Shown here: positions 49,088 through 58,485 of the stretch, one piece after another | How positions within the stretch are numbered: position 1 is the stretch's first letter | Layout: each line of letters starts with the position of its first letter | NCBI RefSeq assembly: GCF_001281265.1 | Contig: NZ_JXDB01000009.1 | Coordinates: 186,001-250,000 of the forward strand | Source: Apilactobacillus kunkeei DSM 12361 = ATCC 700308 | Lineage (GTDB): Bacteria > Bacillota > Bacilli > Lactobacillales > Lactobacillaceae | Length of the DNA: 64,000 nucleotides | Direction: 5' to 3' | Notes under the pieces: generated by a model | The model's database searches: none | What the model saw: only the letters and a program-made list of their open reading frames with translations | What the model was told of the DNA's origin: nothing | Position numbers and translations under genes: made by a program

Positions 49088-50821
49088 ATGAACGCACAAG
49101 ACTTATATCAAAAATGGGTTGATCAACCCAATCTAAACGAATCCGTAAGACATGACCTAGCAAAAATCGCTAATAATAATGAAGAAATTAACGATGCTTT
49201 TGGTACTAACATGTCATTTGGTACTGCCGGTATGCGTGGCTTAATTGGTGCTGGTATCAACAGAATGAATATCTACACCGTTAGACAAGCTACCGAAGGT
49301 CTAGCATCTTACATGGACACTTTAGATGAAGAAGCAAAAAAGCGTGGTGTTGCCATTAGTTTTGATTCAAGATACCACTCAAAAGAATTCGCATATGAAG
49401 CAGCTCGTGTATTAGGACAACACAATATCAAATCTTACGTGTTTGATGATATCCGCCCTACTCCTGAACTATCATTTGCAATTAGACACCTACGTACTTT
49501 TGCCGGTGTTATGATTACTGCCAGTCATAATCCAATGCAATACAATGGATACAAAATTTACGGCCAAGATGGTGGTCAAATGCCACCAAAGGCTTCTGAC
49601 ATGATTACCGACTACGTAAGAAAAGCCGATGATGTATTCGCAATCAACGTTGCTGACGTAAAAGACTTAAGAGATAAAAATCTTCTATCAGTTGTTGGTG
49701 AAGACGTTGATGATGCCTACCTAGCTAACGTCAAGACAGTTAACGTTAACCACGACCTAATTAGAGAAATTGGTAAGGAATTAAAATTCGTTTACACACC
49801 TCTCCACGGTACAGGTAAAATCATCTGTCGTCGTGCTTTAGATAATGTTGGTTTTAAAAACTACTCATTAGTTAAGGAGCAAGCAATTGCTGATCCGGAA
49901 TTTCCAACTGTAGACTTTCCTAATCCAGAATTTCCGGAAGCATTTAACTATGCTATCAAGTTAGGTAACGAAGAAAACGCTGACGTTTTAATCGCCACCG
50001 ACCCTGATGCTGACCGCTTGGGTGCTGCCGTAAGACAACCAGATGGTTCATATGAACTAATGACTGGTAACCAAATTGCCTCAGTGCTATTGGACTACAT
50101 CCTAACTGCCAAGAAGAATGCCAACGACCTACCCGCTGATGGAACCGTTGTTAAATCAATCGTATCTACCGAACTAGCAACTAAGATTGCTAATAACTAC
50201 GGTGTTGAAATGCAAAACGTTCTTACTGGATTTAAGTACATCGCTGAAAAGATTAAGGACTTCGAAGAAAACAAGAATCACACTTTCCTATTTGGTTTCG
50301 AAGAAAGCTTTGGTTACCTAATCAAGCCTTTCGTTCGTGATAAAGATGCTATCCAATCAACTGTTTTACTTGCTGAAGTTGCTGCTTACTACAAGCAAAA
50401 AGGCCAAACCTTATACGATGGTCTTCAATCAATCTACAAGAAATACGGTTATCATGAAGAAAAGACCATTTCAAAGACCTTCAGTGGTATTGAAGGAAAA
50501 GAAAAGATGGCTAACATCATGAACGAACTACGTTCAAACCCATTAAACGAATTCAACAATCAAAAAGTCGAATCACTAGAAGATTTTCAAACATCTACCA
50601 AGACCAATTCCGATGGTTCTACTGAAACAATTGAACTACCAGAAGCTAACGTATTAAAATACTGGCTTGATGATGGCACATGGTTTGCTATCCGTCCTTC
50701 AGGAACAGAACCAAAGATTAAGTTCTACTTAGGTACTGTTGATGATTCTGCTGAAGCTGTTAACAACAAACTAAAGACATATGAAGATGCCGTTGATCAA
50801 TTAATTGAACAACTCGTCTAA
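49088..50821 (+). CDS. Phospho-sugar mutase (alpha-phosphoglucomutase, PgcA type)
   Basis: 577 aa. The catalytic phosphoserine is in GVMITASHNPMQYNG. The metal-binding loop is ATDPDADRLG, the sugar-binding loop FGFEESFGYL, and the phosphate-binding loop RPSGTEPKIKFY. It interconverts glucose-1- and glucose-6-phosphate, feeding UDP-glucose and thus GalE and envelope polymers. TTGGAG precedes the ATG. It is a single gene with its own terminator. Confidence 0.94.
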   Translation: MNAQDLYQKWVDQPNLNESVRHDLAKIANNNEEINDAFGTNMSFGTAGMRGLIGAGINRMNIYTVRQATEGLASYMDTLDEEAKKRGVAISFDSRYHSKEFAYEAARVLGQHNIKSYVFDDIRPTPELSFAIRHLRTFAGVMITASHNPMQYNGYKIYGQDGGQMPPKASDMITDYVRKADDVFAINVADVKDLRDKNLLSVVGEDVDDAYLANVKTVNVNHDLIREIGKELKFVYTPLHGTGKIICRRALDNVGFKNYSLVKEQAIADPEFPTVDFPNPEFPEAFNYAIKLGNEENADVLIATDPDADRLGAAVRQPDGSYELMTGNQIASVLLDYILTAKKNANDLPADGTVVKSIVSTELATKIANNYGVEMQNVLTGFKYIAEKIKDFEENKNHTFLFGFEESFGYLIKPFVRDKDAIQSTVLLAEVAAYYKQKGQTLYDGLQSIYKKYGYHEEKTISKTFSGIEGKEKMANIMNELRSNPLNEFNNQKVESLEDFQTSTKTNSDGSTETIELPEANVLKYWLDDGTWFAIRPSGTEPKIKFYLGTVDDSAEAVNNKLKTYEDAVDQLIEQLV

Positions 50822-50824
50822 TCA

Positions 50825-50862
50825 AAAGGAGTTATTAACATAATGTTAATAACTCTTTTTTA
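50825..50862 (+). terminator. Terminator of the phosphoglucomutase gene
   Basis: AGGAGTTATTAACA/TGTTAATAACTCTT hairpin with TTTT. Confidence 0.88.
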
Positions 50863-50911
50863 TGTTTCGTGATAGAATGTTAATATAAATTCAATTCGAA
50901 AGGAATTTTCC

Positions 50912-51709
50912 ATGAGAAAGCAAACATTCTCTGTTGAAATTGAGGCCAATCCAGGCGATTTGCGACAAATGAAACATTATTTGCATAAATGGAAACCTGA
51001 TTTTGTTTCAATTAGCAATCTTAGTCGCTATTCATATGAAGAAATGGTCCAATGTGCCAGATACATTCAAACGGATTTACACATCCCTGTTGTAATCCAT
51101 CTAACTGGATTAACGCATACAAAAGAACAAATCAAAAAATCTTTTAACGAGTTAATGGGCTTAAACATCCGTAATTTCTTATTAGTTCGTGGAAACATCC
51201 ATCACAATATGCACATCGAAGATGATTTTAATTACGCTAGTGATTTAATCAAATACGTGAATCAATTAGACAAGGATTCACAAATTCACGTTATCGCCGG
51301 TTGTTATCCAGACATTCACGCACTCGCTAACTCACTTACAGAAGATATCAAGTACTTAAAAGAAAAGGTTGATTCCGGAGTAGACAGTCTAATATCATTA
51401 ATGTGTTTTGATAATAACCGCATTTATAAGTTTTTAGATAAGTCCCGCGAATACGATATTGACGTGCCAATTCGCATTGGAATCATGCCAATTACCGATC
51501 CGTTTAAGAGACATTACCTAGCACACAATAATATCAAGATGCCCGCATTCTCCGAAGAAGAGGATAATTTACTTGAAAATGGCATCAACTATGCAGTTAA
51601 CCAAATTAACGATTTGTATGAACACAACGTTAACGGGATTCATCTATATACTCACAATGATTGGATGGTATCCGATCGAGTATTTGAAAACATCAAGAAA
51701 AACCTGTAA
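50912..51709 (+). CDS. Methylenetetrahydrofolate reductase-like (MetF family) protein
   Basis: 265 aa, a TIM-barrel resembling MetF. It has FSVEIEANPGD at the N-terminus, VVIHLTGLTHTKEQIKKSF, NFLLVRGN, the FAD-region VIAGCYPDIH, LKEKVDSGVDSLISLMCFDN and RIGIMPITDP. It is shorter than typical MetF (about 290) and the loops differ: ISNLSR replaces the usual VTYGA stretch. It could reduce methylenetetrahydrofolate with FAD, or be a diverged member. GAAAGGAA precedes the ATG. It is followed 14 bp later by a DUF2075 ATPase gene, an unusual partner. Confidence 0.8.
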   Translation: MRKQTFSVEIEANPGDLRQMKHYLHKWKPDFVSISNLSRYSYEEMVQCARYIQTDLHIPVVIHLTGLTHTKEQIKKSFNELMGLNIRNFLLVRGNIHHNMHIEDDFNYASDLIKYVNQLDKDSQIHVIAGCYPDIHALANSLTEDIKYLKEKVDSGVDSLISLMCFDNNRIYKFLDKSREYDIDVPIRIGIMPITDPFKRHYLAHNNIKMPAFSEEEDNLLENGINYAVNQINDLYEHNVNGIHLYTHNDWMVSDRVFENIKKNL

Positions 51710-51723
51710 AGGAGCATCATCCA

Positions 51724-52935
51724 ATGGACAACAGTAATGCTGCTGACAATAAGCTTGCACCAACCAAGCAACTTACTGACGAACAATATCGCCTAGTCGA
51801 ACAAATCAAACAATTTGCCATCGACCACTTAAATGACGATACCCATGCTGTCTTCACCATCTATGGTGATGCCGGAACTGGTAAGTCCGTTATTTTAAGT
51901 AAGTTATTTTACGATATTCAACAAATGGCACATGAAAAAAGCAGTTTCTTATATCAAACTAATAACTATTTCTTGGTTAACCATCCAGAAATATTGAAGG
52001 TTTACAAGAAGATGGCCGGAAGTCAGGATAACGTCTTAAAGAAGAACTTTAATCGTCCTACTTCCTTTATTAACCAAAACGATAAGAACCATCAAGATGT
52101 GGATATCACAATTATCGACGAAGCCCACCTATTATTATCACGTGGGGATCACTACAATAATTTCTATTACGATAACCAACTATCTGAAATCATCAAACGT
52201 TCTCAAATCACCATCCTGGTATTTGACCACCGCCAAGTACTTAGAACCAAATCGTTTTGGAACTTGGAAAGATTACACCACATCATTGAACCATACACCA
52301 ATGGTGAATATCACCTAACTCATCAATTCAGAATGACCGCCAGCGATTCATTGGTCCAATGGATTAATACATTTACTGATGGTAAACTAACTCCACTTCC
52401 CGCTGACGCTAAGAAGGACTACGATTTTCGTATCTTTGACAATGCCGAGGAGATGCGTAAAGCAATCTTTGCTAGAAATAAGGAAGTTGGTCTTTCGCGC
52501 ATCGTTTCAACTTCTGGATATCCATCAACACTAGATGGTGGTAAACATTACGTAACCGAACCAGACTTCAAGATGCCATGGGATCAATATAATTACACAC
52601 AAACTCCATGGGCAGAAATTCCAGAAACCGTTAACGAAGTCGGTTCCATGTTCACATGCCAAGGTTTTGACTTGAACTATGTTGGAGTCATCCTAGGTCC
52701 ACCTATCTACTTAGATGGTGATGACGTCCACGTGGAAATGAGTAAGTTCACCGATGTTGAATCACTGAAGAAACGTAAGGACATGGATGATCCTGTCGAG
52801 TTTGAAAAGATTAAAGAACAACTCGTATTAAACTCAGCCAATGTTTTACTTAAACGTGGTGTTAAAGGTTTATACATTTTCGTTCACAACCCAGAACTAC
52901 GCAAACGTCTCTTAGACGACTACAAAAAATTATAA
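51724..52935 (+). CDS. DUF2075 P-loop ATPase/helicase-like protein
   Basis: 403 aa. It has Walker A YGDAGTGKSVIL (about 47-58), a Walker B with helicase-like DEAH: ITIIDEAHLLLSRGDH, and sensor-like HQFRMTASDSLVQWIN. The DUF2075 C-terminal elements are GSMFTCQGFDLNYVGVILG and VLLKRGVKGLYIFVHNPELR. It is of the family related to superfamily 1 helicases and Schlafen-like ATPases, and its cellular role is unknown. AAGGAGC precedes the ATG. It is co-transcribed with the MetF-like gene. Confidence 0.85.
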   Translation: MDNSNAADNKLAPTKQLTDEQYRLVEQIKQFAIDHLNDDTHAVFTIYGDAGTGKSVILSKLFYDIQQMAHEKSSFLYQTNNYFLVNHPEILKVYKKMAGSQDNVLKKNFNRPTSFINQNDKNHQDVDITIIDEAHLLLSRGDHYNNFYYDNQLSEIIKRSQITILVFDHRQVLRTKSFWNLERLHHIIEPYTNGEYHLTHQFRMTASDSLVQWINTFTDGKLTPLPADAKKDYDFRIFDNAEEMRKAIFARNKEVGLSRIVSTSGYPSTLDGGKHYVTEPDFKMPWDQYNYTQTPWAEIPETVNEVGSMFTCQGFDLNYVGVILGPPIYLDGDDVHVEMSKFTDVESLKKRKDMDDPVEFEKIKEQLVLNSANVLLKRGVKGLYIFVHNPELRKRLLDDYKKL

Positions 52936-52939
52936 AAAA

Positions 52940-52974
52940 TGTCACTCAGATAATCATTTCTGGGTGGCTTTTTT
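52940..52974 (+). terminator. Terminator after the DUF2075 gene
   Basis: GTCACTCAGA/TCTGGGTGGC stem (with G-T pairs) followed by TTTTTT. Confidence 0.8.
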
Positions 52975-53022
52975 GCATAAACTGATATAATTGTTTCAAT
53001 TAAGTTTTTCGGAGGGGAAAAT

Positions 53023-54828
53023 ATGAAATACTCGCTTAACTGGGATTTAGACTCAATCTTTGCCGGGGGATTACATGGTAAAGAATTAACCGATAAATTG
53101 GCTGTCATCGGTGAATCAATCGAAACATTTCGCCAAGCCATCAATGACTACGAATTCGATAACGATGACGCCCAATTCTCAAAATTTTCAGAACTAACCG
53201 ACTTCTTACAAAAAATTCAGGCGGGGATTATTCAAGCTTCAATGTACATAAACGGTAAGTATTCTGATGATGTAAACAATGAAGAAGTGCCACCAATGAT
53301 TGACAAAGTTCAATCACTAGACGTTAAGGCGGCCCAAATTGCCCAACTACTTCAAAAGAAGTTAGCTGATTTATCTGACGACGGTTTTAATGAGCTAATC
53401 AAACAACCTGGTCTAGACACAATCGCCTTTTCTTTGAATGAAAACAGACACTTTGGAAAGGAACTATTGGATGACACCCAAGAAACCATCATTTCAGAGA
53501 TGAACCTAGAGGGTCTAAGTTCATGGTCTAACCATTACAGCACACTAATTGCCGGCGTTAACGTTAACTTCAGAGACGAAGATGGTAATCCTAAGACACT
53601 ATCAGCTGGTCAAGCAGATAACGAAATCTTAGGTAATGCCGATTCAAAGTACCGTCAAGATTTGATGCCTAAATGGGAAGCTGCCTTTGAAGACAAACAA
53701 AATCTATTTGCTGACACCCTAAATCACCTATCCGGTAGTCGCCTTCTAGACTACAAGTTCCATGGTACTGACGACTTCTTGAAGTACCCATTAGAATTAA
53801 ACCGCATGTCAAAGGAAACTCTTGATACTATGTGGAAGGTCGTTGACGATAACAAGGACGTCTTGATTAAGTTCTTAAACCGCAAAGCCCAATTAATTGG
53901 CAAGAACAAGATTGGTTGGGAAGATGTTGCTGCCCCAATCAACATTGGTAACGAAAAATCAAAGACTTTTACCTACGATGAAGCCGCAGAATTCATCATT
54001 AAGCAATTCAACAGTTTCTCACCTAAGATGGCTAAGCTAGCCCAGAAAGCGTTTGAAAACAGATGGATTGAAGCAGAAAACCGTCCAGGTAAGGAACCAG
54101 GTGGATACATGCAAGACCTACCAGAAACTGGCGAAGCTAGAATTTTTCTAACCTTCACCGGTTCACCAAACGATGCATCAACTATCGCCCACGAACTTGG
54201 TCATGCCTTCCACAGTAGCGTGATAAACGATCTACCATACTTCCGCCAAGACTACGCAATGAACGTTGCCGAAACCGCGTCAACATTTGGTGAATTAATT
54301 GTTTCAGACGCCAACGTTAAGGAAGCAAAAACCGACGAAGAAAAGATTAGCCTACTAAACGCTAAGATGGATAACCCGGTAGCAATGTTTTTAAACATCC
54401 GTGCTCGTTTCCTATTTGAAACTCGTTTCTACGAAAGAAGACAAGCCGGAGTTCTAACCGCTAACGAAATTAACGACTTAATGATCCAAGCTCAAAAGGA
54501 TGCCTATGGTGAATCACTATCTACCTACTCACCTCACTTCTGGGCAAGTAAGATGCATTTCTACATCGACGACATTCCTTTCTACAACTTTCCATACACA
54601 TTTGGTTACCTATTCAGTCTAGGAATTTACGCTAAGGCGCAAGCTACCGATGACTTCGAAGATCAATACATCTCATTACTAAGAGATACTGCTAACATGA
54701 CTACCGAAGAGTTAGCAAGCAAACACTTAGGTGTTGATTTGACCAAACCAGACTTCTGGGAAGCCGGAGTTAAACTAATCGAAAAAGACGTTGATGAATT
54801 CATCAAATTAACAGAAAAATATGTATAA
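53023..54828 (+). CDS. pepF: M3 family oligoendopeptidase (PepF type)
   Basis: 601 aa. The zinc motif HELGHAFH is at 390-397 with a downstream Glu (AETASTFGE). It is a cytosolic metallopeptidase cleaving medium-length peptides. It is of the PepF/M3B group by length and by the FNFPYTFGYLFSLGIY-like C-terminal segment. GGAGGGG precedes the ATG. Confidence 0.93.
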   Translation: MKYSLNWDLDSIFAGGLHGKELTDKLAVIGESIETFRQAINDYEFDNDDAQFSKFSELTDFLQKIQAGIIQASMYINGKYSDDVNNEEVPPMIDKVQSLDVKAAQIAQLLQKKLADLSDDGFNELIKQPGLDTIAFSLNENRHFGKELLDDTQETIISEMNLEGLSSWSNHYSTLIAGVNVNFRDEDGNPKTLSAGQADNEILGNADSKYRQDLMPKWEAAFEDKQNLFADTLNHLSGSRLLDYKFHGTDDFLKYPLELNRMSKETLDTMWKVVDDNKDVLIKFLNRKAQLIGKNKIGWEDVAAPINIGNEKSKTFTYDEAAEFIIKQFNSFSPKMAKLAQKAFENRWIEAENRPGKEPGGYMQDLPETGEARIFLTFTGSPNDASTIAHELGHAFHSSVINDLPYFRQDYAMNVAETASTFGELIVSDANVKEAKTDEEKISLLNAKMDNPVAMFLNIRARFLFETRFYERRQAGVLTANEINDLMIQAQKDAYGESLSTYSPHFWASKMHFYIDDIPFYNFPYTFGYLFSLGIYAKAQATDDFEDQYISLLRDTANMTTEELASKHLGVDLTKPDFWEAGVKLIEKDVDEFIKLTEKYV

Positions 54829-54830
54829 AA

Positions 54831-54861
54831 AAAGAAGCGCTCATATCGAGTGCTTCTTTTT
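54831..54861. terminator. Bidirectional terminator between pepF and the C39-like gene
   Basis: AAGAAGCGCTC/GAGTGCTTCTT hairpin with T-runs on both sides. Confidence 0.9.
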
Positions 54862-54865
54862 TTGA

Positions 54866-55747
54866 TTAACGAACTACAACGGCCATCTTACCTTCGTAGT
54901 TGTATAGACTCATGAATTGAGAAGTTGAAACCCAGAATACTGGATTACTCTTACCGGTCTTGAATTGATATCTCCATGATGATGGATCTGCCATCTTGAA
55001 AAATCCTTTCTTGTATCCAACAACCACTAGAGTGTGTCCTGTAGGTTTCTTCATGCGATATCCGGTGTATGAAATCACTGGGTTACCATGTTTAATTTCA
55101 TTGATGATTTTGTTCTTTGATGCACCACTGAAATTGTAAACAGTCTTTCTGTAAGTACGACCGTACTTAGCTAAAGCTCTTGGGAAGATTGTCCAGTTTT
55201 GGCTGGTGTTGTTCTTAGCGAATGGATTTCCTACGAAACCGTAGTTTTGATTGGTAGATCTTGGCATTCTATCTAAGAAATACTTAATTCCCTTGTTTAA
55301 ACCAATACTTCTAGTTGAAAGAGCCATCTTTAAAGCAGTACCTTCACAACCGTTTGGTGCATCGAATGGGAAGTGTTGACTTGTATATACGAAAGGAATT
55401 TCGTAGACACTAGTCTTGCTCAAATCTCTTGAGCTAATCCATCCTTGGTTGATTCCTTGGTAACTAATCTTGTAGTAAACAGATTTGTTTAATTTAGCTA
55501 CTTGAGTTAGTTGAACAAGTTGGTTTTGAAGATTGATTTTCTTCATCACCTTAACTCCTTCTTTGTAAGGAGAAACGTAAGTATCTACGTTGTTTTTGTT
55601 AACGATTCTTGCATTATAGTTTCGCGCTGAACTAATGGTATAGTTCTGACTTTCTGCGTTTGATGTATCAGAATGAGCTACGCCCAATGCGACGATAACT
55701 ACACCTAAAAACATTACCACACCAAGTGCAGATAATATTTTCTTCAT
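54866..55747 (-). CDS. Secreted C39-like cysteine peptidase with SH3-like domain
   Basis: 293 aa. The N-terminal signal peptide or anchor (about 5-25) is followed by an SH3/GW-like segment (about 45-112; YYKISYQGINQGWISSRDL). A Peptidase_C39_2 domain follows, with Cys134 (PNGCEGTAL), His238 (TGHTLVVVGY) and Asp254 (MADPSS). It acts outside the membrane, probably on wall or surface peptides. A WalR-type box lies about 100 bp upstream, which supports a cell-wall role. GGAGTGGAG precedes the ATG. Confidence 0.85.
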   Translation of the reverse strand: MKKILSALGVVMFLGVVIVALGVAHSDTSNAESQNYTISSARNYNARIVNKNNVDTYVSPYKEGVKVMKKINLQNQLVQLTQVAKLNKSVYYKISYQGINQGWISSRDLSKTSVYEIPFVYTSQHFPFDAPNGCEGTALKMALSTRSIGLNKGIKYFLDRMPRSTNQNYGFVGNPFAKNNTSQNWTIFPRALAKYGRTYRKTVYNFSGASKNKIINEIKHGNPVISYTGYRMKKPTGHTLVVVGYKKGFFKMADPSSWRYQFKTGKSNPVFWVSTSQFMSLYNYEGKMAVVVR

Positions 55748-55842
55748 TATGTCTCCACTCCATCCATAAATTATTATTTATATTAATAATATAATACAAA
55801 CGAATTTCAAATGCTTAGAATAAACTATTCTGTAAATAAGTT

Positions 55843-55859
55843 TTAACATTTTGGTAACA
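55843..55859 (-). promoter_or_regulatory. WalR-type box upstream of the C39-like peptidase gene
   Basis: Minus-strand TGTTAC-CAAAA-TGTTAA, an exact match to the TGTWAH-N5-TGTWAH consensus of the WalRK regulon. It lies 96 bp upstream of the start codon. Confidence 0.6.
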
Positions 55860-55876
55860 TTTTTGATATTTTATTA

Positions 55877-55914
55877 AAAAAAGACATGATTAATAAAATA
55901 ATCACGTCTTTTTT
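55877..55914 (-). terminator. Terminator of the ABC-F gene
   Basis: Minus-strand AAAGACGTGATTA/TAATCATGTCTTT hairpin with T-runs. Confidence 0.88.
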
Positions 55915-55920
55915 ACTATA

Positions 55921-57543
55921 TTAGTATAATTCTTCGACTTGTTTTTGAACGTCTGGATGATTTACGAAATCATCGTAGTGGGTATCGGCTCTTTGAACCA
56001 TCCCTTTATCAGACACTTCAATGATGTGGTCAGCGATAGTTTGAACAAACTCTCTGTCGTGAGAAGTAAAGATTAATGATCCGTCGAATGGAATTAAAGC
56101 ATCGTTTAGTGCGGTAATTGATTCCATGTCCAAGTGGTTGGTAGGATCATCTAGCATCAATACGTTACCCTTTTGTAGCATCATCTTAGATAACATACAA
56201 CGAACCTTTTCTCCCCCTGATAATACCTTGATTTGTTTTTGGATATTATCACCAGAGAATAGCATTCTACCTAGGAAACTACGTAAGAATGGATCATCAC
56301 TTTCTTCTTTAGAAGCGAATTGTCTTAACCAGTCAATGATAGTTAATGAATCGTCTTCGAAATCAGAGTTGATGTTCTTTGGCATGTAGCTAGTACGAGT
56401 AGTTTGACCCCATACTACTTCACCTTCGTCTGGTTCCATCTTACCTGCTAGGATTTGCATTAATACAGTAGTAGCAACATCGCTTCTACTTATGATGGCA
56501 GTCTTTTCACCTGGACGTAGAGTAAATGTGATGTTGTCTAAGATTTTTTTACCATCAATTGTCTTTGAAACACCCTTTACAGAAACTAAGTCGTTTCCTA
56601 AATCACGTTCTTTTTCAAACTTGATGAATGGGTATTTACGTGATGATGGTTGGATATCATCTAAAGTAATCTTGTCTAATTGTTTCTTTCTTGAAGTAGC
56701 TTGTTTTGACTTAGAAGCGTTAGCAGAGAATCGAGCGATAAATTCTTTTAATTCTTTGATTTGGTCTTCCTTCTTAGCGTTAGCGTCTTGGCGCATCTTA
56801 GCTGCTAGTTGACTTGATTTCAACCAGAAGTCATAGTTACCAACGTATAGTGAAATCTTCTTAAAGTCAACGTCACACATCATGGTACATACTTGGTTCA
56901 AGAAGTATCTATCATGGGATACAACAATGGCGATGTTTTCGTAATCAGCCAAGAAGTCTTGTAGCCATTCAATAGTATGATTATCCAAACCATTGGTAGG
57001 TTCATCAAGAAGTAGGATATCTGGGTTACCGAATAAAGCTTGAGCTAATAAGACCTTCACCTTTTGTCCTTCAGAAAGTTCACTCATCTTTTCGTAGTGT
57101 AGTGATTCATCAATTCCTACGCTTTGTAGTAATTGTGAGGCATCGGCTTCGGCGTTCCATCCGTCCATTTCGGCGAATTCACCTTCTAATTCAGCAGCCT
57201 TAACACCATCTTCGTCGGAAAAGTCTTCCTTAGCATACAATGCATCTTTTTCCTTCATGATTTTGTATAGCTTTTCATGTCCTTGAATTACAGTATCTAG
57301 GACTTCACAATCTTCAAAACCATAGTGATTTTGGTTTAAACTAGAAATTCGTTCATTCTTACCGATTGAGATACTACCACTAGTGGGTTCAATCTTTCCT
57401 TCTAGCATTTTTAGAAAAGTTGATTTACCAGCACCATTGGCCCCGATAACACCATAACAGTTACCAGGTGTGAATTTTAGGTTTACATCTTCGTATAGTT
57501 TTTTACCTGAAAAATGTAATCCCATATTAGTTACAGTTATCAT
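55921..57543 (-). CDS. ABC-F family ATP-binding protein (YkpA/YbiT type)
   Basis: 540 aa, two ABC domains without membrane spans. Walker A GANGAGKST is followed by LSEGQKVKVLLAQ. In the second domain Walker A is degenerate (SRSDVATTV), followed by LSGGEKVRCMLSK. The inter-domain linker is KQATSRKKQLDKITLDD. ABC-F proteins act on the ribosome, as translation factors or in antibiotic protection. The linker and length fit the housekeeping YkpA/YbiT group. ATG 57543 follows GGAGG at 6 bp. A terminator immediately upstream leaves no room for a promoter. The second Walker A lacking the usual GKS is notable. Confidence 0.88.
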   Translation of the reverse strand: MITVTNMGLHFSGKKLYEDVNLKFTPGNCYGVIGANGAGKSTFLKMLEGKIEPTSGSISIGKNERISSLNQNHYGFEDCEVLDTVIQGHEKLYKIMKEKDALYAKEDFSDEDGVKAAELEGEFAEMDGWNAEADASQLLQSVGIDESLHYEKMSELSEGQKVKVLLAQALFGNPDILLLDEPTNGLDNHTIEWLQDFLADYENIAIVVSHDRYFLNQVCTMMCDVDFKKISLYVGNYDFWLKSSQLAAKMRQDANAKKEDQIKELKEFIARFSANASKSKQATSRKKQLDKITLDDIQPSSRKYPFIKFEKERDLGNDLVSVKGVSKTIDGKKILDNITFTLRPGEKTAIISRSDVATTVLMQILAGKMEPDEGEVVWGQTTRTSYMPKNINSDFEDDSLTIIDWLRQFASKEESDDPFLRSFLGRMLFSGDNIQKQIKVLSGGEKVRCMLSKMMLQKGNVLMLDDPTNHLDMESITALNDALIPFDGSLIFTSHDREFVQTIADHIIEVSDKGMVQRADTHYDDFVNHPDVQKQVEELY

Positions 57544-57571
57544 TTCATACCTCCATCCAATCAATTAAGAT

Positions 57572-57611
57572 AAAAAGAGCCCTTGTTTCTCAATTGAATC
57601 AAGGGCGTTTT
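57572..57611 (-). terminator. Terminator directly in front of the ABC-F gene (possible attenuator)
   Basis: Minus-strand GCCCTTG/CAAGGGC stem (57600-57606 and 57579-57585) with a 14-nt loop, followed by CTTTTTATCTT. It ends only about 20 bp before the ABC-F ribosome site. Confidence 0.75.
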
Positions 57612-57678
57612 TATTTATTGATTCTATTAATAACTCAGATAACCATATCATATGAAAACTACTTAGACAAGTTAATTA

Positions 57679-58329
57679 TTAAATCACGTCGTTAATGTCG
57701 CTACTTCCACTTGTAATTTCATAAATGTGGTTAATGGTCTTGTCATCATGTAATACAGCAACAACGAAGTTAGCAACATCCTTTCTAGGAATATTCATCC
57801 CTGATGCTCGTTGTTCGATTACATCAACCTTACCTGTTTCTTCATCGTTAGTTAGAGCTGATGGTCTAACAATAGTGTATTCTAGGCCACTATTTCTTAG
57901 CTCAACATCAGCATAGTGCTTGGCGATGTAGTAGCCATGCAAACCAGAATCTGCCCAGAAGCTTCTGTCGTCAGCACCCATGGCACTGACCATGACGTAG
58001 CGAATGATACCAGATTGCTTAGCAGCTAGCATTGACCTTACGGCACCGTCTAAATCGATAATCAATGTTTGATCATCTCCGGTAGCACCACCTGAACCTG
58101 CTGAGAAAACAATTTTATCAATGGAATTATCGGTGTACACCTTAGACATGTCTTCAATTGTGCCATTCAAATCAAAGATAACTGGTGAAACATTTTCCAT
58201 ATCCTTGTATTCAGCGAATTGCTTGTCACTTCTAACTCCGGCAAAAACATTATCCCCTGTTTTGCCTAACTTTTCTACCATGTGAATACCTACGTGACCA
58301 TGGGCCCCAATCACTAAAACGTTACTCAT
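57679..58329 (-). CDS. NAD(P)-binding SDR-like protein (YwnB/NmrA type)
   Basis: 216 aa. The N-terminal Rossmann motif is VIGAHGHVGIHMVEKL, followed by VFSAGSGGATGDD and VMVSAMGADDRSF. This is an atypical SDR of the NAD(P)H-binding (PF13460-like) group, often linked to redox or stress response, with reaction unknown. ATG 58329 follows AAAGGA at 8 bp. Two ATGs upstream in frame (58347, 58338) overlap that site. Confidence 0.85.
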   Translation of the reverse strand: MSNVLVIGAHGHVGIHMVEKLGKTGDNVFAGVRSDKQFAEYKDMENVSPVIFDLNGTIEDMSKVYTDNSIDKIVFSAGSGGATGDDQTLIIDLDGAVRSMLAAKQSGIIRYVMVSAMGADDRSFWADSGLHGYYIAKHYADVELRNSGLEYTIVRPSALTNDEETGKVDVIEQRASGMNIPRKDVANFVVAVLHDDKTINHIYEITSGSSDINDVI

Positions 58330-58407
58330 TATATTCATCCTTTCCATACTTATTTATTACCAGTAATTCTATCAAGAATGGTAATACTCATAAAACGATT
58401 TGCTCAA

Positions 58408-58440
58408 AAAAAGACGACCATCTGAGATAGTCGTCTTTTA
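58408..58440 (-). terminator. Terminator after the Fe-S-biogenesis-like gene
   Basis: Minus-strand AAAAGACGACTATCT/AGATGGTCGTCTTTT hairpin followed by T-run. Confidence 0.9.
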
Positions 58441-58485
58441 CCATAATTGTTTTTTATTAAGCGTTTTGTCTTTAATTAATTGTTT

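Noticed and set aside
57565-57651. 28-codon frame (MIWLSELL start) crossing the hairpin before the ABC-F gene
   Set aside because: It has the right place for a stalling leader peptide, but there is no ribosome site and codon use gives no support.
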